From assembly GCA_023053685.1 (NCBI GenBank), contig JALIGW010000004.1:81655297-81719296 (forward strand): 64,000 bases of DNA, in the 5' to 3' direction. The translations under genes and the position numbers were made by a program. This document shows, one piece after another, positions 38,301 to 50,300 of this stretch (position 1 is its first letter; each line of letters starts with the position of its first letter). Origin of the DNA: Diadophis punctatus similis. Lineage: Eukaryota > Chordata > Lepidosauria > Squamata > Dipsadidae. Under the pieces are notes generated by a model. It had not been told where the DNA came from. It did not search any database and saw nothing but the letters and a program-made list of their open reading frames with translations.

Positions 38301-41300
38301 ATTTTTGCAAAGTGACTTTAGCCACACATCTCATTTTTTATTTATTAAAAATTTATTTATTTATTAAAATTTCTATGCCGCCCAACTCCCATTCACATTC
38401 TTTCAAATGGTTTAATCCAAGTCTGGAGATTTAACAACCTTCCAATGTGAACATAATCCATAACTACATAACGGCAGCCTCCTTAGAAACCATGTCCTTA
38501 AAGTAACGAATCACGCAACTACGGTGATGGGACTAGTGAAAAGTTGTTCCAGGTTGCGTCTTAACTTCTTTCAGGACCTATCTCAGTGATGGCGAACCTA
38601 TGGCATGGGTGCCACAGGTGGCACGCGGAGCCATATCTGCCGGCACACGAGCCGTTGCCCTAGCTTAGTTCCAAGGCGCATGTGTGCACCACTCAGCTGA
38701 TTTTCGGCTCACGGGGAGGCTCTGGGAGGGTGTTTTTGGCTTCTGGAGGGCCTCCGGGGGGCGGGGGAGGGCATTTTTGCTCTCCCCAGGCTCTAGGGAA
38801 GCCTCTGGAGCCTGGGGAGGGTGAAAAACGGGCCTACTGGGCCCACCGGAAGTCAGGAAACGGGCCATTTCCAGCCTCCAGAGGGCCTCCGTGGGGGCGA
38901 GGGAAGCTGTTTTCGCCCTCCCCAGACATTGAATTATGGGTGTGGGCACTTGCGCATGTGCGATAGCAGGCGCGCACGCGCTTTTGGCACCTGAGGAAAA
39001 AAAGGTTCGTCATCACTGACCTATCTAGTATTTTCAGATTCCTTCGTCCTTCTCTTCTGAGAGACTCACCTCGCACAGTTGCTTCGGAACGCACAAAAGT
39101 TGGTTGTGATGCAGTTCTAATTTGTCGAGGTGTTCGAAATGAGTAATTAAGCAGAGACTTTGACCGATGAGATCTATGTTCTCCAGCTCATTTGAGGACA
39201 AATCGAGGGATTTAATATATTCTCTGTCGGAGACCAGTGAAAGGAAACTGTCCGAGCTCTTCATGTTGGATTGGAATACAGGTGTGCCTTCTAATTTAAA
39301 ATTTAAAAAAATCAATTTCATTAGCAACATCTGTTGCATTGGTTTCATGGATTTTTGGCTTAGCTGTCCCAAACACTTAAAAACTTTTAGATTACCGTAT
39401 TTTTCGGAGTGTAAGACGCACCTTTTTCCTCCCTAAAAGTGGCTGAAAATTTGGGTGCGTCTTATACTTCAAATGTAGCTTTTTTTTTTCCAGCCCTAAC
39501 TAGGTGCTAACAGATCTTCCCAGCTCTTACCTTGCAGGCTTTTTCATTGTTACTCTCTCCAAAGAATGTTTTTCCAACCCTAAGTCTTTGCAGAATTTTT
39601 TTTCATTGCTCTACTTGCTCCGAATAAGTTTTTTTGTAGCTCTAACTAGGTGCTAACGATCTTCCCAGCTCTTACTGGCTTGCAGGCTCTTTCATTGTTA
39701 TTCTCTCAGAAGAAGGTTTTTTAAAGTCTTAACCAGGGGATAAAATAATGTGCTGAAGCTGACCAGACTAAGGACGCTAGCCAGATGAATACCTGGTAGG
39801 CAGATTGTTTTCCCCTATTTTCCTCCCCAAAAACTAAGGTGCGTCTTATACTCCGAAAAATACGGTAAATGTCTCAAAAAGTTTAGTAATGCAGAAGTCT
39901 AACTGTTGCCTAAAAATACAGGTAGTCCTCGACTTACGACCACAATTGAGCCCAACATTTCTCTTGTTAAGTGAGTCACCTGTTAAGTGAACTATGCCTC
40001 ATTTTACAAGCTTTCTTGCCACCATTGTTAAGTGAATCACTGCCGTTGTTAAGTTAGCAAAACGGTTGTTAAGTGAATCCGGCTTCCGCATTGATTTTGC
40101 TTTTTTGGAAGGTCACAAAAAGTGATCACATGATCCCAGGACAAGGCGACCGTCGTAAATATGAGTCAGTTGCCAGGTGTCTGAATTTTGATCAGGTGGC
40201 CAAGGAGATGCTGCAACGGTCATTAAGTGTGAAAAATGATCACAAGTCTCTTTTTTCAGTACCGTTGTAACTTCGAACGGTCACTAAATGAGCTGTTGTA
40301 AGTCAAGGACTACCTGTAGTGAGAATAGGTAACCCTTTCATGCATTTAAATATTTGCACGTGAGACTAAGAAATAAAGAGATTAAGAAGTAAACAAGCGA
40401 AATTATAGTATGCAAACCACGGTATAGGTAATCCTCGACTTATGACCGCAACCGAGCCCAGAATTTATGTTGCTAAGTGAGAAATTTGTTAAGTGAGTTT
40501 TGCCCCATTTTACGACTTTTCTTGCCACATTTGTTGAGTGAATCACTGCCGTTGTTAAATTAGGATCACAGTTGTTAAGTGAATCCGGCTTCCCCATTGA
40601 CTTTTCTCGTCAGAAGGTTGCAAAAGGGGATTACGTGACCCTGGGATCGTCATAAATATGAGTCAGTTGCCAAACTTCTGAATTTTGATCACCTGACCAC
40701 GGGGATGCTGCAACGGTCATAAGTGTGAAAAATGGTCATAACTCACTTTTTTTTCAGTGCCGTTGTAACTTCAAACGGTCACTAAATGAACTGTTGTAAG
40801 TTGAGGACTATTTGTACGTGGGTTCAAACCCCACAATACACCCACAGCAAACTGGTATCAACCCAATAATAGTAACGCTATTAACAGTCTTGCTCATATT
40901 ACAGCATTCTGCGCCATTATAGCTTCATTTTGTTTTTAAATATTTTCGATCAGGTACGCTTCGATAAGATACGTTTAAACTTTAAAATCTATTATAACTT
41001 TTTACTTACTTTTCGACTCTTCAGAAAATATGTTTTTTCTTCTTTGGTTCTTTAGCGGTTCGTAAGGTGAGCCAGCCCCCTGAAAAAAGGCCAAAAAAAT
41101 AAAAAATCTGGACATCCGAACATTTTAATTTGAATAGTTAGAACAATTTACCAGCGGAACGACTTGCCTCCAGAAGTTATAAATGCTCCAACACTGGAAA
41201 TTTTAAAGAAGAGATTGGATAAACATTTGTCTGAAATGGTATAGGGCCGTGATGGCGAACCTATGGCACGTGTGCCACAGGTGGGACGCAGAGCTTCTCT

Positions 41301-44300
41301 GCGGGGACGCCAGCCGTTGCGCAAGCCCAGCTCCATCGCGCATGTGCGCACGCCTCCTGCTGGCCGTCTGGTCTTTGGGTCTCTGCCACGCATGCGCAGG
41401 GGGAGGGGCGCATCCGGGGGACGCACATGTGCATGCGTGGGGGGCGTATGCATGGGGGGTGCTCACATTGCATTTTTGGTGTTTGCGCATGTGCGCGCAC
41501 CCCCACACCCTATTTTGGGCCTGGAAGGCCTCCTGCACCAACCTAAAAGCCAAAAATGGGTGATGGGCGGGGCGCATGCGCAGGGATGCGTGCAAGTGCA
41601 CAGGGATGCGCGTGTATGCACGGGGACAGGACGCATGCACGGGCGGCACTCACATTGCACTTTGAGAGTGCGCGCGCATGCGCGTGGTTGCTTTTGGCAC
41701 TCAGCACGAAAAAGGTTCGCCATCACTGGTATAGGGTTTCCTGCCTAAGCAGGGGGTTGGACTAGAAGACCTCCAAGGTCCCTTCCAACTCTGTTATTCT
41801 ATTCTTTAAGGATATTCTACATTCAAGACACGATTCCTTGCTCGCAAAGAGTGCTAATCTAATTTGGCTGAGTGATTTAATTTCCCTTGTCCAAGTAAAA
41901 TAGACACTACTGATAAAAGAAAGACGTGGCTAAATATAGGTTGTCCTCGACTTACAACAGTTCATTTAGTGACCGTTCGAGGTTACAAGGGCATTCGAGA
42001 AGAAAGCGACTTCGGACCGTTTTTCACACTTACGACCGTTGCAGCCACCCCGTGGACATGTGATCAAAATTGAGACGCTTGGCAACTGGTTCATATTTAT
42101 GACGGTCGCAGTCCCCTGAAGTCACTTTGAGCCACTGTAACTTTGAACGGAGGCTGAAATGATCGTCGTTAAATGAGGACTACTTGTACAACTGGAGCCC
42201 CTTTGAACTATTGGTCTCACCACAGATTTGGAATGTCTTTGTAGCGGAGGAGTATAACTTTGAAGAGGTTTCTGAAGGTCGTCAGCTGCCACCGAGTAAG
42301 ATTTCTGCCTCACCATAAATGAGCTTTCACTCCCTGAGGCAAAAAGAAAACAATTGATTAAAATAAATTACACATATATGTATAAAACAGGGAAGTGGAA
42401 AAAAAACTAAAGACATGCAAAGACACCAAACTCCAACTAGTAACAATCCAGATGTCAGAAATGTAGCATGATACTCTGCCCTTTTACGACTTTCATCCCC
42501 AGGGAGTAGGACGGCATATAAGAATCGCTAAATAAATCCCTCTTAAGTAATTTGGGGTAGAGAGTCGCGGCGACTGGATAGAGCTGAGCATTTACTGGCC
42601 GGATGCCCTTCCTGACACCTACGTGGAGTTCGCAGCAGATTTTTTTTTCTTTGCCCCTGGGGAGAGAGAAATTATCTGCACTACCTAGGATTGAACTCTC
42701 AACCTTCTGAACGGGAGGCGATTAGCTTCACCACTAGGCCACCACGCCGCTCAGAAATGTAGCACGATATGACCGAAGATTATACAGGCAGTCCTCAACC
42801 TACGACTACAACGGAGTCCAAACTTTCCCTTGCTAAGTGAGACATTTGTTAAGTGAGTTTTGTCCCATTTTACAACTTTTCCTCCCACAGTTGTTAAGTG
42901 AATCCCTCGAGTTTGTAAATTAGTAGCACGGCTGTTAAGTGAATCTGGCTTCCCCGTTGAGTTTACTTGTCAGAAAGTCGCAGAAAGTCGCAAGTGTGAA
43001 AAACGGTCATCAGTCACTTTTTTTCAATGACGTAACTTTGGACGGTCGCTAAATGAAGTGTTGTAAGTCGAGGACAACCTGTACGGTAACCTCAATCAAT
43101 TTATTTACAAACAATAAAATTAACTCTCATCAGAACATGAATAATAACAGGGTTTTAACTTTTAAAGAAGACTTTTAGAGTAAATAGTACGTCTATTTAA
43201 TGTTAAGCCACATTTAACATTATTTAATGTTAAACAAACAAGAAATATAGTTAAAATTGAAAAGTAACATGTACATAGAGCAACAGCTGCATCTCCTGAC
43301 CTCTCCTTCTGTAAAGTAGCTTACTAAAAGTTTACTTGGGCTTCTTTGCTCCTATTAAAGGTCATCAGACAACGTAGGATAAGTGCACAAAATATAAATT
43401 CATGACTTGATGTTTAAGTCAGTCCTTCTCATGCAATAACTTGCCACTTCTGACTTACAAATTTCAAGTTTCCAACCAGTGAAGTTAATTATAACAATAA
43501 TATGTTCTGCCTTTACCATAATCCATAGATTACCGTATTTTTCGGAGTATAAGACGCACCGGAGTATAAGACGCACCTTAGTTTTGGGGAGGAAAATAGG
43601 GAAAAACAATCTGCCTACCAGGTATTCATCTGGCTAGCATCCTTAGTCTGGTCAGCTTCAGCACATTATTTTATCCCCTGGTTAGGACTTAAAAAAACCT
43701 TCTTCTGAGAGAGTAACAATGAAAGAGCCTGCAAGCCAGTAAGAGCTGGGAAGATCGTTAGCACCTGGTTAGGGCTAGAAAAAAACTTTTTGGGAGCAAG
43801 TAGGGCAATGAAAAAAAACCCTGCAAAGACTTAGGGCTGGAAAAACCTTCTTCTGAGAGAGTAACAATGAAAGAGCCTGCAAGCCGGTAAGAGCTGGGAA
43901 GATCGTTAGCACCTAGTTAGGGCTGGAAAAAAAGCTCCGAAAAAACTACATTCAGAGTATAAGACGCACCCAAATTTTCAGCCACTTTTAGGGAGGAAAA
44001 ATATACTACAAAAAATACGGTATGCAGACTAAAGCAGATTAGGTTATTATAACATTGCACATTACAACTAGAGGAATGGAGGCAGAGATAACATATTTAA
44101 TATTTTTTTGTTAAAAAATGTGCTGTAGAAAACTTTAGAATCCCACACACCCTTGTGATATATACACATCACTCCCATGTTCATACACCCAATGGAACAT
44201 GTTATTTTTATATGCTAGTGTTGATATATTAGTAGAGGGATAAATCTGTTCATTTCATTAAGCACACGTACCTTCGCTGTCTACGTCGTCAGTCAACGAG

Positions 44301-47300
44301 AAAACACAGTCCACTAAAGGGTCAGGTAAGAACGTCCATTCATCCAACTTCTGCATTTCATCGTTCTGGCTATTTATGTCAGATCTTGACTGATCTTCGT
44401 AACTACTCCTCCTCTGGTATCGAAGGACCATTACGGCCAACGGAGAACTTGGATCTTACGGGCAAGAAAGAAAAGTAATGCTATTTCACAAATATTGGAC
44501 AGACTACATACCGGTACTACAGGGGTGTCAAACTCAAGGCCCGCGGGCCGTATCCGCTACAACTACACGTATTTTAAGATTAGCATCCCTTCTACGAACA
44601 CATACTGGTTTGCTTCCGGAAAGATGCAAGTCTGCTTCGAAACAAGGGGATCAGCCAAGACGGTTCAATCCTCCCGATACCGAATCCTCCCAGGCAAATG
44701 CTGCGGTTGGTCACATCCAGGCAAAGTTTTTTTAGAAGCAGACTGATGATCTCGCTGTTCCCTTTCTTGATGCTGACTGTTAAAGCGCTCCGAACGTCTT
44801 GTTCCCGGGCGCCACTGTTGAGCAGGAGTTCGACCACTTTTGGGTTGCTTCCTTTCTCACATACCTAGGAGGAGGAGGAGGAGGAGGGGAATGGGGAGGA
44901 GAAAGAAAAGGGGAAGAAGGAGGAGGAGGAGAAAGAGAATGGGAAGGGGAGGAGGAGGAGGAGGAGGTGAAGGAGAAAGAAGGGGCAAGGGGAAGAGGGA
45001 GGGAGGAGGGGAAGAGGAGGAGGAGGGGAAGAAGAAAGAAGGGGAAGGGGAAGGAAGGAGGAGAAGGAGAAGGAGGAGAAAGGGAAGGGGAAGAGGAAGG
45101 GAGGAAGGGAAGGGGAGGAGAATTATTATTGTTGTTGTTGTTGTTATTATTATTATTATTATTAATTATTATTATCTCTTTTATTCATTAAACATGAAAC
45201 TCAGTCAACTGAACATTTAAAAAAGTGTCACAAATACCACTGACTGGTGCCAATGGTTGATACGGGTTGCTGCCAGAGTCCTAGGTATCAACCAAGTATT
45301 TTCTTAAAATATATGATGTTCCGAGTAGTGCAGTTTTTTGCAGTTCCTCTGGTGTTATTGCAGGAAGCTGCAATTTCTTGGTGTGTTTTGTGAAATTCTT
45401 GGACATGGTACCAAGTGCCCCTATGACAATGGGTATCACTGTTACATGTTTCATCCATAGCCGTGTAGTTTCAATGGCCAGGTCGCGGTATTTTGTAATT
45501 TTTTCCAGTTCTTTTTCTTCGACTCTGGCATCTCCTGGTACAGCGATATCAATAAACTGTACTCTTCAGCCTTCGACAACCGTGATATCTACGGAAGATG
45601 TCGGGTTTTTTGGATCTGGTATAGCAGGATGTGAAAATACAGCCATTGTATTCTGTAAACCACATTTTATGTAAATGTGGACTAGCTCAATGGCTTACTC
45701 AATAAAACATGGCTTCAACAAGCCACACCTCTGTCTATGGAGATTCTCAGTCATCCAGGTCATGGTTGTCCCAAAGGTGCTTTTTTCAAGATGCAACTGG
45801 GGGTTTTCTTTGAAGACGTTTCACTTCTCACCCAAGAAGATTCTTCACTTCTGACTGGATGGTGGGGGACGGAAGGATTTATACTCCTTGCGGACAGCTG
45901 GTCATTTGCATCCTTTTAAGAGAATCATTGAGGCCACTTGGAGGTTTGTCAGCGTCCTCAGGGTCACCTGATTGGTGCAACTGGGTGTGGAGCCTTCTTG
46001 GCTGCAGGATGTTTTTCTACCCTGGATCCCTTCACTGCTGAAGACATGCGCAGGCTGTTGGGGATGAGTCCGTGTTGTCTCCATCTCAAACTGAAGCGCA
46101 CATGGTTCTTGTAGTCTGCAGTTTTTCTGGAAATCCATTCATACTCCCGCACCATTCGAAGGGTGCTCACTCCAAAGTGCATAGCTAAAAGTCTATTCTC
46201 AGTCATTGAGGCCACAGTTGTCCCAAAGGTGCTTTTTAAATCTGTGATGAAACAGATAAAACCTTCAAGTGGCCTCAACGACTCTTTAAAAAGGATGCAA
46301 ATGACCAACTGCCTGCAAGCAGTATAAATCCTTCCGTTCCCCACCATACAATCAGAGCTGAAGAAGCTTCTTGGATGAGAAGCGAAACGTCTTCAAAGCA
46401 AAACCAGAAAGCCCAGCTGCCTCTCGAAAAAAGCACCTCTGGGAAGCCATGCCACCTTGCCAAATACATTGGATTAAAGTCGTTCTTGCCATTTTAAGGA
46501 GAGGAACAAAGGTTTCACACCAATGTGTTAAAAACCATGCAATTTTACACTTGAGCCTGTCTGCCCACGGTTTTAACTTACGTACTTCGTAAATTAAGGG
46601 CTTCTCCTTAGAGCTTGTATTCACGTCGGCGCCCAAGAGCAGCAAACATTCGGCCATAACGCTGTTGCATTCCTCACAAGCCTTCTCCAGCATCAGGTTT
46701 TTCAAGTCGTCATGTTCAGTTATTTTGGCAAAGCACTTACAACAAAGACTTTGAAACTAGAACGGGAACAAAAGAGGATTGAAACGTGGGTGCACATTGA
46801 CCACTTTGATTAAAGAAAAGAACATACCGTATTTTTCGGAGTATAAGACGCATCTTTTTGCCCCCCAAAAGAGGGTGGAAACTTGGGTGCGTCTTATACA
46901 CCGAATGTAGCCCCACCCACCCCCACCCTTTGGCCTCTGTCTTCCAGCAATTTACCTGCTTGCAGCAAACAGGGAAGAGCCTGTTAAGACAAGCAAGTCA
47001 TTAGCAGCTTCCCGACCCCCAGCTGATTTGCCACATGCTAAAATGAAACTGAACCTACCTGCAAAGAGGCAAATAGCTGGGAGAGACACACAGATTTTTA
47101 TTTTCTGCTTCACTGGATGCAAGGGGGTAAGTGAATAACTATAAATGTCTGTAGAATGTTCAAATTATTAGACTTATTTTTTAAAGACTGCTTTATTATT
47201 TGCTTTGCTGACTACTTTATTATTTGCTTTGCTGGCTGTGGAATTCTGGGAGTTGAAGTCCACAAGTCTTAAAGTTGCCAAGGTTGAAGACCCCTGTTCT

Positions 47301-50300
47301 AGACAACTTAACAAAATAAAGAAGCTTTTTAAAATAAATGCTTGCTCTGAAGAGGCCCAGTGCTATTGTATCTTCTTTTAAATAATAGAGAATAATGTAT
47401 ACTTCCAGAAATTTTAATTAATTTTAACAGCTCTGTACAAGTATAGTCTGAAATGTAACAGTGTCCTGTTTAGTATTAGAGTTAAATCCTGACTTACCTT
47501 GGAGTAGATCTATTTAAATAATTGGGAGGAGTTAGTGTGACTACATTTAAGAAAACTTTCTGGCATAATATACATTTCTCCAATTCTTTGCTATTTCTAT
47601 GGGTCAGGCACACATGCACAGAAATACACAGCAAACAGTGTATATCATCTGTGCTGTTTGCTGTTTGGCAAATTGCTTGGAGGCAGAGGCCTTTTTTCCT
47701 TGTTTTCCTCCCCCAAAACTAAGGTTTATACTCCGGTGCGTCTTATACTCCAAAAATACAGTAAGTACTTTTGTTTCCACATGGAAACCACTTCTGAACT
47801 TTGTGCTTGATGCCGAGAAGAACGAAACTTTGACTTTGGGATTTACCGATTAGATTGATAGATCTTTATACGGAGTGGTGCGGTGGCCTAGAGGTGGAGC
47901 TCTCATCTCACAATCAGGAGGCTGTGAGTTCGATCCTAGGTAAGGTAAAGGTAAAGGTTTCCCCTCGCACATACGTGCTAGTCATTCCCGACTCTAGGGG
48001 GGCGGTGCTCCGTTTCAAAGCCGAAGAGCCAGCGCTGTCCGAAGACGTCTCCGTGGTCATGTGGCCGGCATGACTCAACACCGAAGGCACATGGAATGCT
48101 GTTACCTTCCCACCAAGGTGGTCCCTATTTTTCTACTTGCATTGTTAGATGCTTTCGAACTGCTAGGTTGGCAGAAGCTGGGGCAAGTAGCGGGAGCTCA
48201 CTCCGTTACGCGGTGCTAGGGATTCGAACCGCCGAACTGCCAACCTTTCTGATCGACAAGCTCAGCGTCTTAGCCACCGAGCCACTGCGTCCCCTCGATC
48301 CTAGGTAGAGGCAGATATTTCTCTCTCTGGGCACAGTGAGAATATATCTGCTGAACAAAACTCCGCATTGGTGACAGGAAGGGCAGCCGGCCATTAAAAC
48401 ACTCCGCTAGCTCCATTCAGTTGCCCAGACTCCACCCCGCAAGGGATTATGGGGTCGTTCAATGATGATAATGATGATTGATAGATCTTTATAGAAATGG
48501 CTTGTTTATATTATTAGGAAAAAGCAAAAAGTTGTGATTTGATGCAGGGGCGGGTTCCTAATTTTTTTACTACCACTCTGTGGGCGTGGCTTATTTTGTG
48601 GATATGGCTTGCCAGCCATGTGACTGGGTGGGCGTGGGTTGTCGGTCATATATTAGTTATTTCAGAGAGATGTTACTACTATTTTTGCTATTTTATACCT
48701 TACATGAAAAGCTTTCCATACAAAGTGTGTGTTACACCATGGCAACACAGCAACCTTTATATGCAGAAAATGCTATAGTTAAAAGACAAGCAAGTCTCAT
48801 ACAGCATTTTTGGTTTCAGTCATGGATTCCTTAGACGAAAATATTGAGGACTGTTAAAAGAACAGTATCTTTTAACAGTCCTCAATCGATTTGTCTAAAG
48901 AATAACAGTATAAAACTGTATAAAATTAACAGTATAAAAGGTTAAGCTTTTGGAAAACGCCCACTTTCGGAAGCTTTAAGCATTTAAAAAAATGGCGGCG
49001 CCCAGGCACCGGCAACCGACCGCACCGGTACTGTGACGTCACCAGCGGGCCGCTACCGGTGCTATAGAGTGGACCGCACCAGTAGGAACCCACCACTGAT
49101 TTGATGTCAATGCCTTCTTTTACTGTAACAGAGAGAGTCGGGAGTCAAATGTTTCTTTTTCTTTTCTTCTTATCTTTCCTCACTTCTCTTTCCCCTTTCC
49201 TTCCCCACTTCTTTCCTCTTTACTTTGTATTTTGTATTACTCTATACCTCAATAAACATGTTAACATTAAAAAAAAGAAAGAGAGAAACTTGGGTGCATG
49301 TCCGCTTGAGGTTTAAATTACGTTAACGTTAACGTATTTCATAAATTAAAGATTCTCTTCCCAGGAGTGTTAAAATAATCGAGCTGAAAGGCCGAGACCC
49401 AGTCAAAAGGAGTAAAGGAGAATTCGGGTAGGCCTCGACTTACGACCGCAATGGAGTCCAATATTTCTGTGGCTAGGTGAGGCGGTTGTTGAGTGAATTT
49501 TGTCCCATTTTACGACCTTTCTCGCCAAGGTTGTTAAGTGAATCACCGCAGTTGTTAAATTAGAAACGTGGCTGTTAAGTGAATCCGGCTTTCCCATTGA
49601 CTTTGCTCGTCAGAAGGTCAGCCTCGGGACACGGCAACCGTCATAAATATGAGTCGGTGGCCAAGCATCTGAATTTTGATCAGGTGACCATAGGGGGAAA
49701 TGCTGCAACGGTCACAAGGGTGGGAAAATATTCACAAGTCGCTTTTTTTTCAGTCACATTGTCACTCTGAACGGTCACTAAATGAACCGTCGTAACCCGA
49801 GGACTACCTGTACACCAAAATTATGAATTACCTGCTGATCTCTTTGTGCATTGAAACACACGGAGAGCTGGTAGAAGAGGCAGGTCTCGAACGATTCCTG
49901 TACGAGCAGGTTTGCAAACCAAGGGGAGGAGTCGAGTATGGTTGCAATCATTTGAAATCCCTATAATGAAATTATATAATGAATGGAAATGTATCATCGG
50001 CTCAAATGTACCGTTAATAAATCTGGAATGGAGAGTTTGAGGTTAAAACATTTCTTAGCTGGTTCCAATGTGGGCAGATTCTATCACGGACGTAAATTGA
50101 GGATTATTATCTGTGCATTAATTGCAATGGAATGGAATGAATGGAATGGAATGGAATGGAATGGAATGGAATGGAATAGAATAGAATAGAATAGAATAGA
50201 ATAGAATAGAATAGAATAGAATAGAATAGAATAGAATAGAATAGAATAGAATAGAATAGAAAATATGGAATGGAATGGAATGGAATGGAATGGAATGGAA

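Noticed and set aside
45378..45674. 98-codon plus-strand frame
   Set aside because: Antisense of the R4-like LINE ORF, whose minus-strand reading has the IAVPGD motif.
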